From: Alligator mississippiensis
Taxonomy: Eukaryota; Chordata; Crocodylia; Alligatoridae
DNA: 64,000 nt
Direction: 5' to 3'
NCBI RefSeq assembly: GCF_030867095.1
Contig: NC_081835.1
Location: 18,546,501-18,610,500, forward strand
Shown: positions 33,300 to 45,174 of the stretch, in pieces
Layout of the letters: the number at the start of each line of letters is the position of its first letter
Numbering within the stretch: position 1 is the stretch's first letter
Program-made: the position numbers and the translations under genes
The notes under the pieces: generated by a model
Told to the model about the DNA's origin: nothing
The model's database searches: none
What the model saw: the letters and a program-made list of their open reading frames with translations, nothing else

Positions 33300-36200
33300 C
33301 CCTCTTCTTTTGCCACCACCTCTTTGGGGGGAGATGGCATTGCAGAAGCTGATGACTCCTACAGTAGAGTCAGCCAGCTCCTGGGAGGGCTTCTTAGTGA
33401 CTTCCAACATCTACTTTGTTCAGGGATGCTATAGCAGCCTCACAAGATGCAACACGGCCTCAGCCCAGGAGGACAGTCCCCTGGGAAGGCTCTGATAAGC
33501 CATTGCTGGGGGCAATGCAACTGGATGAGCCAGGAAGGAGGAGCAGGGCTGGCTGCCACAGACAAACAGCTGCGTGGAAGCTGTTGCCTCAGCAAAATAG
33601 GTAGATGCTGACATTTCCAATGCAAACACAGTCAGATTGAAGCTGCCTTACCCCACCCTAGGTAAACAGCCATGGGTATGAATTATTAAGGGAACTTACA
33701 TGGAGAGTTTGGCTGGGGCCAGGCGGGGGAGTCAGCTCTGCAGGTCCAGGCAGAACGGGCAGAACCTGCAACACCAAGGTGGTGAGGTGTGAGACCCTCC
33801 CAGCCCTACCCCACTCGGAGGTGCTGACACCCACGTCCGTCCTTTCCTCAGGCCCCCCTGATGCTGGTGCCCACCTCTCACCATGCCATGGCTGGGTCCA
33901 GGGTCAGCTCTGCAAAAGCTCTGGCCCCTCTACACCCTCCACTGTGTTGTAGGAACAGAGGATGGAAGCCGAGCTGTCTGTGACAACTAAATCATAAGTC
34001 ACCCATTCAATACGAATAATAATGACCTAAACCTCCCACCCCTGCTAGGCCTGCCCAGTGTCCACATCACCACATGTACCACTGCCTGCTAGCATCTCCT
34101 CACTGCCGCTGGCAACAAGGGTGGGACAGGCCTCCGAGCTCCTTTGCTCAGGTCACAGGTGGTCTCCCGTCTCAGAGATAAGACCTGTCATACTGGTGTG
34201 CCGAACCAAAGTCTCCTCAGGTCATGGGGGGGAAGGTTTAAGCCTAACCATGCCAAGGCTGTTCTGTGAATGAGCAGAGGTTTCCAGGTCCAGGGACTGG
34301 CAAGCAACCCTTTTCCAAACCATAAGGGAAAGGGAATTCACCCCAAACCACCTGGAGGCATCCGCTTCCAAAGCAGCAGCTGGCTCTGGAGGATCTCTCT
34401 CTCCTCTCCAAGAACCCGCTTCTACACCCTGATTGCCAGAGCCTCCGGGCAGCTGGAACCTGAACTGCCCCGTTATAGCCATCATCTCTTGCAGCCGGAG
34501 GTGGGCACATGCGGTTGGGAAGGGAGAGTCACAGGCTAGGCAGGAGGAAGGCACATCTGTTCCTGCAGCAGCTGGATGGACCATGAGTGAAGGTGCTTCA
34601 CTAGCAGCTGGACAACTGAGTAGCCAGCGATTTGGCTTTCTGGTCCCAGCTGTTGTAAGGCTGATGAGTGGGGGGGCATGTGTGGAAGAGCAGGAACGTG
34701 CATGTAGTGACAGAGGGGGCTTTGAGGGGAGCAAGGAGGGGGCTGCTATTAGGCAGGAAAGAGAAGCATTTAATGAAGCCCGATGTCTGCTGATCCTGCA
34801 GTCTGCGTGGACGCGATCCAGCCACGCAATGGAGTTACCCACTTAAACAAGAGGGCGGGGTGGGGGGGGAGAAAAGCTGCCAAAGGAGCTGAGCTGGGAA
34901 AAGAACACATTTTCCTGCATAGCAAACTGTGAAGCGCGAGCCCGAGTATGCAGCAAAACCCTCAGAAACCAATTACTGATTGCAAGAACCAGCCTGCTAA
35001 AAATACTCCACCTTTCTGCTGCGGCAAAGGTGAGGAAGTGCTGAGCCATCGCAAAGAGCCCCAAGCCACCCGGCCGCCTCCCCCCAAGACGTTGCCTCCG
35101 AGGCAGGGGGGGAGCTGACATGCTCAGAGCCTTGCAACGCAAGCTGTTCCCCACCACAGACCCAAGCTGGGGCCCTGGCCTGGCCTCACAGCTGTAACGA
35201 GAATAACAGGTCCCTTCTTACCATCTTTCCTAAAAGACAACCCCAAAGATGAGGGGCTGGGCAGTGTCTTCCCACCCACTTTGCAGGGTCAGTGTGGTGG
35301 TGCTGAAATGACCACAAGCTAAGACAAGAGTCAGGATCAGATCTGCCCCTCGGGGGCTTTGGGACCAGTTTGCAGGGAGCTTAAGATTCAACTCTGAAAT
35401 TAAACCCACGAACTCAGCTGTGCAAAGCAGAGATCAGGGAGATGTCCTGCCAAGGGGTTCTGCACCCTGGGCTTGTGACATGGTCACTCCCCCTCAGGGA
35501 TAAAACCAAGGTCACCGAGGCAGGGGCAGGCACGGGGAAAGGCCCTGAGAGGATGACAGTGGCCTCTACAGGTCTTTTGTCACCCGATGGGTGCAGCGGT
35601 GAGGCCAAGGTCCCTTGCCAAGGATTTGCAACAGTTGTAAATGAGCGGGCAGCCCATCACTGCAGCTCAGCCCCTCTCCGCCTTTCAGCTCGCTCTAGTC
35701 AGAAGCGTCCAGCCACTTGCAGAGGAAAACTGAGACAGACCCAATTTGTGTGCGTGCACGTGTGTGGGGGCAACTGAGGGAGGGCAAGAATGGAGAAAGA
35801 TGCCAGGGATGGAGAAAGGGGGCACAGACCAAAGCAGCGAAGCCCCATCACAAGGAAACCAGCAGATTGAGGAACCATATGTCCATATACACATTTACCG
35901 GGTCTCTGAGTGACGTGCGGGCGATGCTGCCTGCTTCCACCGGTGCGAGGCAGACGCTGCCTAGCCTCACGTGCCGTGTAGGCTGTGATGTAACAAGATG
36001 TAGTGGCAAGCAAAGGATCTCAGCGGCATTTAATTGAGGTGCCGGTAATTAGGGAACATATCAGTCCCTGTGACAGGTCCACGCACGAGCCTGCAGTGGC
36101 CATCTGCTCCCCTGCAATGAGGCCCCAGAGCGTGAGGGGGGGGCTGGCATGGCTGGGCGGGAGCAGTGATTTATTGAGGGGAGTGCGGGCAGAAGCCAAT

Positions 36201-37325
36201 GCTCACAAACGTGTGTACTGCTTCCCGGAGGGTTGAACCCTACCTGCCACATTCACACCTGTTGCTTGGTTCAGGCGTCCCCAAGCGGAGGGGGCTGTGG
36301 GGAGCACACATGGCGGGTGACGTGTAAAAGGGCACAAGAGGGGAGGGGTTTTGTGGGCAAGAAGATGGGGGCTCTGAAGGCATCAGAGAGATCGGGGTGG
36401 GCAGAGCTGGGGATATAGGAGCAGGAAGGGGAGGTGGCTGAGGGGATGGTGCTGCCTCTGCCTCTCCTCGCTCCTTCTCCTTCTGACGGGTCAGCGTGTC
36501 GTCTTCCTTGCTGCCCCAGAGCCCGTGGTGAGGCAACGGCTTCCTACTGCCTGCACTGGTGAGTACAAAGCTGGGCAAACCCAGCACCAAGCAGCCATGA
36601 CACAAGAGGGTCTGAGGACCCAACATCCCCCAGCCTGGCAAGGCTCAGCTTTGCAGCCTATTGAGACCAGAGCTGGAGTGCTGGGAGCCGGCGGGGGCTG
36701 ATGTGGCCGTGATGGGACCTGAGAGGTCCGTGTGCTCGAAGCTCCAGGCCGACCGGCCAGCTCCTTGCTGCAGCCTTCAGTAGGGCTGTCAAACAAGCTG
36801 TGTGCCACCCCAGCACCAGCTGCAGCTCACTCTGCTCCAGACAGGTCAGCAGAGTCCCACAGCAGCAGAGGATCTCTCTCAGAGCACGGGTGGCCCCTGT
36901 TGCTCACACCTGGAGCAGAGCAATGCCTCCCCCCTGCGAAGGGAACGAATCGTCTCCCTACACACATCCGAACTGATCGACCATGGCTGATAGGATTATT
37001 TATTGCCTCAAACCAGGCACAGGTGCCCAGTGGTGAAGCTGCCAACTGGCGAGCAGCTCTCTGCCTCGACATGTCCATAAATTAACTGCCAGACCCATCA
37101 GGGAGCCAGGAAGTTGAGGTAAGAGCAACTTCAGGCGGGAGTGGAAGTGGAGCGCATCCCTGCGAGCAGGCCGGGGCCTGGCAGCAGGCAATTAATCCTC
37201 GTTAATAATGTCATGAGCAGAAGCGCTTGCATGGAGCATGGGGCGGAACAGATGCACCCGTGCAACTCGGGGCTGCACATCTCCCCGCCAGGGCTCTCGG
37301 CTCCTCCACGCGCACTCCCTCCCAG
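33300..37325. other. Non-coding stretch with small AT patches
   Basis: No exon recognised. AT-rich spots include 33985-34035 (ATTCAATACGAATAATAATG), 36020-36065 (GGCATTTAATTGAGG, GGTAATTAGGG) and 37185-37212 (GGCAATTAATCC, CGTTAATAATG), all homeodomain-type words that might belong to enhancers. A 206-codon minus frame at 34222-34842 shows no domain. Confidence 0.45.
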
Positions 37326-37330
37326 ACATT

Positions 37331-37530
37331 CCCAGACTCTCTCTGTCTCTGTGGATCTACCTCTCTTTTCCTCCTCCATTCCTGCTCCTCCTCCTCCCCG
37401 ACCCCCCTCATCTGCCTCTTTCCTTATGGTTTTTTGCTCCACTCTCTCCCCCTTTTTCTCTCTCTTCCTCCTCTCTTTTCCCTTCCCTCCTCTCCAAAGT
37501 TCCCACCTCTCTTCCCTTCCTCCTGCCAAT
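37331..37530 (+). repeat. Polypyrimidine (CT-rich) tract of about 200 bases
   Basis: The plus strand is almost entirely C and T with CTCTC, CTCCTCCTC and TTTCC blocks and few purines. Such tracts can form triplex (H-DNA) and produce spuriously long serine/proline/leucine frames, which explains the 209- and 149-codon frames crossing it. Confidence 0.85.
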
Positions 37531-37830
37531 CTCCAACCAAGTGGATATCCCACCCAAGCACCCTCCTTACACTGTTAGCACCCATTGCCCTGGCTGGGAA
37601 TCCCTGTGGACTTGGAAGCAGTTCTCCCTGGAAATGCAGAATCCCCTCTGTGCCCCCCCGCAGCTCAGACGGCCAGGACAATCCTAAGGTGTTCTCCAGT
37701 CCAGCACATGACTGGTTCAACAACGCAAACTCTCCAAGCCATCCCCTCCCCAGGAGAGGAAAAGCTGTTTGTGGGTGCTTACCCAGCTCTGTCTGTCTCT
37801 CACGCACACAAACTCTGCCACACCATGGCC

Positions 37831-37915
37831 CGTATAAATATTCATCTGTTGAATGAATAATAAAATAATTACCAGCCAGCACAGTGCCGTGATTAGCAGG
37901 CCTGCTTTGTGAGTA
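37831..37915. promoter_or_regulatory. AT-rich patch with inverted TATTCAT / ATGAATA pair
   Basis: TATTCAT at 37839-37845 and ATGAATA at 37853-37859 form a 7-bp inverted repeat with a 7-base spacer. Then come AATAATAAAATAATTACC and GTGATTAGCAGG. ATGAATA is an octamer-like POU word and TAATTA/GATTA are homeodomain cores. It is a candidate enhancer core. Confidence 0.4.
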
Positions 37916-37919
37916 AACC

Positions 37920-38950
37920 CATAGAAAGAAGTTGACGGCAGCAATTTTTAGCAGGGACAATGCATGGGAGGTTGACAGAACTGGAGCTCCTGATAATACG
38001 CCTACACCCTGCGAGACGGCCTGCTTCTGCCATATGCTACAGCCGCCTTAGGTCACACTCCAGCCAAGAGAGCAGCACACCAGAGAGTACTCCGCCGGGA
38101 CGTGGTATTCTCAGCGGCTCTGTGCCAGCTCTGCCACGGACCAGAGCATGGCCAAAACATAGCGGCACAATGGCTATTCTCAGCTGGCCCAAAGTCCCTC
38201 AGGGGCCGTCCCACCCCAACCAACAGAGAGGATCCCTGATATTGCCAATCTCTCGGAAGCCAGACAGGTGATCAAACAACTTGAGAGCACAGAAATCTTA
38301 AAGCAGAACTGGCCGTCAAGGCCAGAGATACTTTGGAGGGAAATCTGAGTGCAAGTACTGCTTCACTTCATTTGTGTGGACCGACAGGATGTCCATCTGC
38401 CGTGCTCTACAGAACGAGAAGCTACTGCATAAAAAGGAAGCCTCTGTCTGCAAACCAAACAGAGGACCTTTCTTTTAACACCCTAAGGCAGATCATGGCC
38501 TAGCCCCGTCCCTTGCAGTATTGGAAGCTCATGTCCCAAACTTGCTGGACCTGTGGTGCTGACCTCCATCACCCTCTGCTTCTATGTTCAAACAAGCTGC
38601 AAAAAGCTCTTCCCACCCTGCCCTTCACACGTAGGAGGAAACCCCCCTGCAACGGGCAACAGCCACTCCATCACTTTTCTGCTGGTCCCCAAATAAAGCA
38701 CTCCTGTCCTCCGATGACTACAAAACTGCAAATTCTGAATGGGGATGGCAACATGCCACCAGCTCCTGTGGGTGCCTGGCCACAGGACAGGGCTCAAGCC
38801 CATCTCTAGTGCAAATACTTGGCCCTAACAGTGCTTCAGGGCATTAAAAAAAGTGCCTGGGCTACAGTGCAGTTCCCAGGTGGCATCTCAAAGCACTCCA
38901 AAAGGAGGGAATAGGGTTTCTTAGTGGCAAAACAGACATGGGGGGGAGGC
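37920..38950. other. Non-coding stretch
   Basis: Nothing recognised on either strand. Confidence 0.5.
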
Positions 38951-38954
38951 GACT

Positions 38955-39035
38955 CATTCACCCTCATGCAGCTAGTCAGTAGTAGGGGATCCCAACTCCC
39001 CAAAAGACTGTGACTAGAACCCAGGAATCCTGCTC
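38955..39035 (-). repeat. Probable MIR-like remnant
   Basis: CATGCAGCTAGTCAGTAGTA and GACTAGAACCCAGGAATCCT match the antisense MIR words 'CACAGCTAGTAAGTGGCAG...GAACCCAGG' with a diverged middle. Confidence 0.5.
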
Positions 39036-39039
39036 ACAA

Positions 39040-39735
39040 TCCCCAATCTTTCCTGAAGACTATACTCCCCTCCCACAGCTGTTATTAGAAATCAGGATAC
39101 CTGTCTCCCACTTGCCCTGCTCTAGTACTCAGTGACATTGTCCAGCAGCTCAAATCCTCCCTCTCACTCTCACCATCCCCTTACCAAGAGCACGGGTACC
39201 CAGGTCCCCACTGCAGAGCCTAGGAAGCGTTTGCCTTTTAGCTAATTAGGAGATGCTCTGGAAGGCAGCACAACACTGCAGCAAAAGGTACTTTATTTTT
39301 AATCTATTTTTCAGAGAAGCCCAAGTGTACGCCTGCTTTTAAATTCAAATATGCAATATGGGCCAGCACCTCAGAACTGGAATGAAGTGGTGGATTTGGG
39401 CAACAAAACAAGGGAGATTTTGCTTCAGCTCAGTCCAAGCCGCCTTGATTTATACAGCACTGTGTGGAGAGGGGAAAAAGAGACCATCCTCCCAGGGTTG
39501 TGTGGCTAACCCTCCACTCACGCGCCAGGCAATTGGCAAGTTGCAACGCAAAGGCACATATCTGGGGGGCTGGAGGCTGCTGGGGACCAACAAAAGGGAG
39601 GTCACGTACTGGTTCTCTGACCTGCTGGTTCCAGTTTGATCAGATCAGCAGGGAAGAGTCATGGCTGCTCTGTGAGTGTGGGCAGTGCCTTGACTCAAGG
39701 CACATGTTCAACAGACAGGAGCCTTATGTTCACCG
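39040..39735. other. Non-coding stretch
   Basis: Includes an AT-rich spot at 39285-39360 (CTTTATTTTTAATCTATTTTTC). No gene or repeat recognised. Confidence 0.45.
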
Positions 39736-39738
39736 CTG

Positions 39739-40345
39739 GGTTACCATATTTCCAGTTTCAAAAAAGAGGACACCTGTTGGGGAGGTGTTGGGCAGTAATA
39801 TGATTGTGGGGGGCAGTAATATGTCCATGACCTGCCCCAGCCCCACTCCCAACCCACAGCCCCCTGACCCTGCCTGTGCCCTGTGCTCCCAACCCACAGT
39901 TCCCTGCCCCCCGGTACCTCTCACTCCCAAGCCACAGCTCCCCTAGCCCTGCTGGTGTCCCTCACACCTGACCTGCAGCCCTCTGCCCCACCCAGCCCAG
40001 CAGCATCTCCTGGCTGCCCTGCCCCTGCAAACATGGGCACCAGCCCTGGTGCTACCGGGCCGGCCACTCAGCTCCCCTCCCACCCCCATCCCCTACTGGA
40101 GGGGCAGGTGCCCCCCACACCTTGCTCCAGCCCTAGTGCCCAGACAGCTTCCCCCAGCGCCAGCAAGCACCCGTCCCCCCACACACACTCCCCAGCCCTG
40201 GCCCTCCAACCCCCATTCCCCATAAACTTACCTACATGCAGCTGCCGGGTCGCCTGCACAGATGCATGTGATACCCCTGCCCCCAATCGCCCTCCTCCGC
40301 TCCCCCTAGCCCCAAGCAGCTCCTTGCTGGGACAAGTCAGGAAGT
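39739..40345 (+). mobile_element. Candidate non-autonomous DNA transposon (hAT-like), one end only
   Basis: GGTTACCATATTTCCAG followed by TTTCAAAAAAGAGGACACC resembles the terminal segment of sauropsid hAT-type elements I recall ('GGTTACCATAT...AAAAAAGAGGACA'). The interior is C-rich with a tandem array. I could not find a matching inverted end or a target-site duplication; the right border is set where the C-rich character and GGGACAAGTCAGG-type sequence stop and is uncertain. Confidence 0.4.
39846..39985 (+). repeat. Degenerate 40-bp tandem array
   Basis: CTCCCAACCCACAG occurs at 39846 and 39886, CTCCCAAGCCACAG at about 39924, and a looser ACCTGACCTGCAG at about 39966, giving periods of 38-42 bases. 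The spacers are C-rich. The 161-codon plus-strand frame starting at 39883 is an artefact of this composition. Confidence 0.7.
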
Positions 40346-40349
40346 GGCA

Positions 40350-42225
40350 GGAAAAACTTCAATGCTGAGCAGGGGCAGCAGCAATGTAGCCAGGCACCAG
40401 CCACACCCCATACCACCACTAACGCTGGTCTGGCGAGGGCATATGGATCACATTGGCATGTATACAGCACTGCCTGAGTGCCCATCCCATCCTGCAGAGG
40501 CATCATGTCACACCTGGGCTGGATTATCCAGGCAGCAGCCTCCACTCCAAAGCCCTGGCTGGGACTCTAGAGGGAGCAGCCAGCAGCTCGCAGATATGCT
40601 CATGCAGTGACTGGCATAAAGGCACATGGGCAGCCCAGGTCCATCCCCAGCAGGCAGGCACCCTGTGTGCTAAGGGTGCAGGTCTCTGCAACAAGGACCA
40701 ATACTGGCATGGCAGAGGAACAGCCTGCAAGTCTCGGGGAGGGACATGACACAATGTGACCTCCCAGGGACCCAGCTCTGCACCCACTTCCAGGAGTTGC
40801 CAGGCCCCTTGGCGCACAAAGGGGATGCAAGCTCTATGCAGGGAGACATGGCACCTGCAGGCATCTGCTTCAAACTTTATGTCCAAAGGAAATAAAAGCC
40901 TAACCCCAACACTGCCCAGTCCCTGGTGTGAAGAAAGGCAGCAGGGGACACAGCTGCAGGGGGAAGGCAGGGCAGAAAGCATGGTCTACGTAGGCACTGT
41001 GTAGGAAGGGGTGACTGATTTTAGACACATGCCACCTGAGCAGCTCAGTGGTGGATATTAAATGCATCTTGTTACCTGAGCAGGGGCAGCAGCATCCTGG
41101 GACAATGACTCTCTCCTCTCTTTTTTTCTTCTTTTTTATGGCATCAGATATCAACTTCCAAATCTAGGAGCCACCGTCTTGTATTATCACTCAGTGTGCA
41201 CATTTCAGCTATCCCGTCTGGGCATTTGTAAAAATTGAAGCTTTTGATTAAGTGCTGTGCTGTTTGTTGGACACTGCATTCACATGGGGCTGTCCAAGAT
41301 GTTCATCTTGTGAAGTGTTGTTTTGAAGCGTCCGTATCCAGATCGCAGTCTGTCCAGCTCGATGCAGGCTTTTGTCAAGGTCATGCCCAATGGGGTACTT
41401 GTTTGATACTCTTTCCTCTCTAATCTTTAACCAGCCTTCCTGGTGATCCCAGTGCCATTCAGAGATGGGCTGAAGGCAGCCACATTGCAGGCAGTGGGTG
41501 CTAGAGGGTCGCTGGAGGGCACATCACATCATACCCCAGACAGAGAGCAGCACCTGGCACTCCCAATGACTTGACTGAAGGGGAAGAGTGCAGATCACAT
41601 TGGTGACCTGCAACTTAGCACATCTCCAAGGTCAGGCAGTATGAGGACATCTCAGGCCACCACTCCGGGAACGAGAAATGTAACAGGACTGAAAGAAAAT
41701 TGGATGAGAGAAGAGGGGGAGCAAATGGCCAGAGCACTTGGGGAGGAAGAGGTGGGAGATGGAGAGCGGCAGCCTGCTCCGGGGGCACTGCTGCCATCTG
41801 CCAGGCAGCTCGTGAAATAGTTTTGTTCCCACCCAGTTAGGGCACATATCACTGTCACACATGTCTCCACCTGACCTGTGCACATGTTTAACCTCCTCCT
41901 GTGCACTAAGACTCACAATCAGCCTCCAGTGCACAGATGCACCCCCTGCCCTGCACACACAGACTCTCCCATGCTGATATACTCACACCCTTGCCTCCAG
42001 AGATATACCTATACCCCCTCCTTATGCACACTAACACAGGCATCCTGCTACCCAGAAGGATACACAGACACTCCCACGGGGCTACAAGGAGACACAGTAA
42101 CCCTCCTCCTGATGCACAGATGCTCAGAGAGGTGGTACATACAACACCTGACAGTAAACACCCCCCACACAGTATCTTGCACAATGAGACAAAATCTATA
42201 CGCCTGTCCTACTGCATACACCCAA
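40350..42225. other. Non-coding stretch
   Basis: TGAGCAGGGGCAGCAGCA occurs at about 40365 and 41077, a short direct repeat of unknown origin. No exon, RNA gene or transposon was recognised. Confidence 0.5.
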
Positions 42226-42230
42226 GCATG

Positions 42231-42258
42231 CACGCGCACACACACACACACGCACACG
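42231..42258. repeat. (CA)n microsatellite
   Basis: About 28 bases of nearly pure CA with CG interruptions at both ends. Confidence 0.9.
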
Positions 42259-42264
42259 TATCTT

Positions 42265-43955
42265 GCTGAACTGGAAGAATAAGCTGTGTCAGCTCCCATT
42301 AAGCATCAGGCTGGCTCTGCTTAGGGTTTACAGTTATATTAGGGAAGCCATTTTTCTTCCTTAAGCCTCCACTTTATCAAGCATAATGTGCCCAACTTCT
42401 ATCATCCGCGCTTCCAAAAATGCTAACTATCTGGCCGCGCTCCCATCTCCGCAGCCCTGTGGCACCTCAAAACAAGAGGCAGCCCGTCCAGGGACCTTCT
42501 GGGGTTACTTTTTCTGCTGAGGGGGGCTCCACAGCCAGACCTAGGCACAGGAGGGGTCAGGATCACACCCACGGACTGACCCTACAAACCCACCCTGTAG
42601 AACCAACGCCACCTCCAGAAGAGACACAGGTACAGGAACAGCTAACGAGCAGTACCAGGCACCTTCCCTCCTCCTCTGTACTTGGCTCTTTATATGATAT
42701 GGCCGCAGCCCCACCAGGCCCAAGCGTTCCAAAACCTATACCAAACATGAGATTGGCTGAAAAAATCATGAGGGTTGTTTTATTATTATTATTTAAAACA
42801 AGCAGCAAGCCATTTAGGCTGCTTTTACATATATGTCCTCATACCCAGGATACCTACAGTAAAACATCAGGTATCATGAGGAAGGCAATGAGATTGAGGG
42901 GTGACAGGACTGCTGTGTTACCTCCATGGCATGCCCAGCCCATAGGGAGCAACAAGGAAGCCAGGGCTAGCACAGGAACGAAAATCTCTGGCCACCGCAC
43001 CAGTCTCTGCTGCCCTCCCAGACTGGATCCCAACCTTCACTTTTCCACAGGCTAGAGCAGACAGCTGGGAGGAAAAGGCCAATGGTTTTTCATGGGAAAT
43101 TAATTTATGGAAAAAAAACCTTTATCATTTCTTGCAAAAAAGATAGATTTCTAATGAAAAAGCAACCTGCTCAACCTCTGGCAGCATCATTCACCCTGCA
43201 GGGCTCCCCACAGGCCTGGAAATTTATGGGTGGGGAAGCAGTGGCAGAGTTAATTTCTGCTTCTGTACTGCCAATTTTCCAGACCTGTGGGGAGCCCTGC
43301 AGATAACGTGGCTCTGCCCCAGCGCACAGCCTGATCCAGGTGTGTGGGGGCTGGTCGGTGTGGGTGATTGCACCACAGGCCAACCCCACATGCCGCCTCT
43401 GCATAGGATCCAGGCTGCAGACTGACCCCACACTGCTCATCTGGCCTGTGGGGGCAGAAGGTTGGGCACCGTTGCATTCAATTTCAGGGGAGAAAAAGCG
43501 TTCTTCAATTTAAAAAATGTGGTTTTCCAAAACCTTTACCGAAACTTAGTGGTTTTAACAAAAAAACAAACAAAAAAAATCCTATTTTAATCTTTAAAGG
43601 CTGGGAAAGTTCAGCCAGAATTAAAACAGGGCCATAAAAGCTTCAGTTCGTGGTTTTAAAGTCATTTCCCAGGGGGCGAAGGATCATCAAGGAGCACATT
43701 TCAAGTGGCTCTCAGTGGAAGCTGCACTGTAGCACACAGCCCTGGTCAGCTCAGGCTCTGACCCACATGACAGAGGAGAAGCACCAGCTCTTGGGTCTGC
43801 ACCGGTCGGTGTCCACAATCTTCTTTGCCCCGGGCAGCGCGGGATCTGAACTCGGGCCTCTCACCCAGCGGGGTGGCTTTTTCCATTGGCTGTTGTCAGT
43901 TCTCTTGAAGAACCATTCCTCGAAATGCTGGCAGCCGTACAAGGTACCATCTGTC
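42265..43955. other. Non-coding stretch
   Basis: Nothing firmly recognised. 43480-43630 is A/T-rich with GGTTTTCCAAAACC-type inverted words and an (AAAC)n-like run near 43560-43578, perhaps related to the 11.4-11.7 kb sequence. Confidence 0.45.
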
Positions 43956-43958
43956 TCC

Positions 43959-43976
43959 TTCCCTCCCTCCCTCCCT
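43959..43976 (+). repeat. (CCCT)n microsatellite
   Basis: Four and a half CCCT units precede a small CpG-rich patch. Confidence 0.85.
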
Positions 43977-44140
43977 GCCGCCGCGGTCGGGCTTGCAGGC
44001 ACCAGGCAGGTTGTTTTCGCAGAACCTTCCGCTGGCCCGAGTCCCTCCGAGGGGGGACGCGAGCAAGGGAGCGATGCCAGCAGCTCAGCCATCCTCCAGA
44101 TGGATCGCCGGGGGTGGAGGGGAGCGGCGTGGGGGGAGAT
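43977..44140. other. Small CpG-rich patch
   Basis: GCCGCCGCGGTCGGG, CCCGAGTCCCTCCGAGGGGG and GGATCGCCGGGGG lie within 160 bases, more CpG than elsewhere in the window. It is below the usual length for a CpG island and no first exon or start site is apparent. Confidence 0.35.
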
Positions 44141-44194
44141 GCACACTGGGAAGGATGGGCCCAGGTCCGGGAGTCACTGCAAGGCAAGGCAAGT

Positions 44195-44270
44195 TAGGTC
44201 CAGATCCTGGCTCTGACTGCTGCGTAGCCCTAACCAAATCACTGCCCCAGCTGGGACATGGGGACAGCAA
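44195..44270 (+). repeat. MIR-like CORE-SINE remnant
   Basis: AGATCCTGGCTCTGACTGCT, TAGCCCTAACCAAATCACTG and GCTGGGACATGGGGACA follow the sense MIR order (CCGGCTCTGCCACTTACTAG, GACCTTGGGCAAGTCACTTA, CTGTAAAATGGGGATA). Divergence is high but the word order is preserved. Confidence 0.55.
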
Positions 44271-44274
44271 GTCT

Positions 44275-44800
44275 CCCTTCCCCTCCACACGCCCCAGGGT
44301 GCTTAGGAGCCCTTCACAAACAGCACTGAGAACGAACCCTGCAGGCAATGGAGCTACCTCCCCATCCCAAGGCTGGCCCAGGCAGGCTTTTCCCTAGATT
44401 CAGACAGGCATGGATGGCATCCCTTCACATTCAAGTCCCGAAGACACAAATTACGGAACTAAATCAAGACCAAATGGAGCTTAGACCCATGCCCTTCACC
44501 CTCCCAAAGGCTGACACAGAGCCAGGGTGGAAGAGGAAGGGGCTAGACTGAGCCATGGGGGTGACTTGGACCCAGGCATCTCTCTGCATTTGCCTTTGGC
44601 AAGGAACAACCCCTGAAGGAGGAGCAAAAATCCTGATTGCATGTCACCACTTCATGTGGCCCTGACCACACAGCCACCACGGAACAACCAAAGCCTGAGA
44701 AGAGACCGCGCTGCCCTCCACACCACAAAACCAGGGAGCCTCCACCTGCCAGCCCTCCAGGGGTAGCAGGGGAGGGCACCCCGGAGCAGCAGACATGATC
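44275..44800. other. Non-coding stretch
   Basis: No recognised feature. Confidence 0.5.
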
Positions 44801-44824
44801 ACAGCTGGGTGGAGTATTTGCAAG

Positions 44825-45170
44825 CCAGAAGCTTTTTTTACATTCATAAATAGCCTTTTTTGAAAGAAACAAATTAACTTCTGTGAGAAAAAGGGGGCTC
44901 GTTTTTTAAGAATTAAATCTCCAAAAACTCCCCCCCCCCCCTTTTCCCTCCTCCTTCACTCTTTAGAATAGCAAAATAGTGGGAGAGAGGTGAGAATAGA
45001 TAGAAAATTGAAGGGAAATGTTTTGGAGGGACCAAAGCAAACAAAAAGTGGGGGGAGGGTTGTTTTTTGGGAAGCAAAAGTTTTAAAACAAATTAAAATG
45101 CTTCTTTTTCAAGTTGGGAACAGATATTTTTCACCTCGTCAGGAGCTTCTGTCTGCCTTTGCCAAGCTCT
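44825..45170. other. AT-rich block with poly(C) run
   Basis: AGCTTTTTTTACATTCATAAATAG, AAACAAATTAACTTC and TTTTAAAACAAATTAAAATGC words make this an AT-rich island split by a 12-base C run at 44930-44941. It could be a conserved noncoding element or simply low-complexity DNA; homopolymer runs make the first less certain. Confidence 0.35.
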
Positions 45171-45174
45171 AAAG

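Noticed and set aside
34222-34842. 206-codon minus-strand open frame
   Set aside because: No recognisable domain, several overlapping frames of similar size on the other strand, and GC-rich composition that favours chance openness. No defensible splice sites.
37227-37856. 209-codon plus-strand open frame
   Set aside because: Driven by the polypyrimidine tract (serine, leucine, proline runs).
39883-40368. 161-codon proline-rich plus-strand frame
   Set aside because: Explained by the C-rich 40-bp tandem array and its surroundings.
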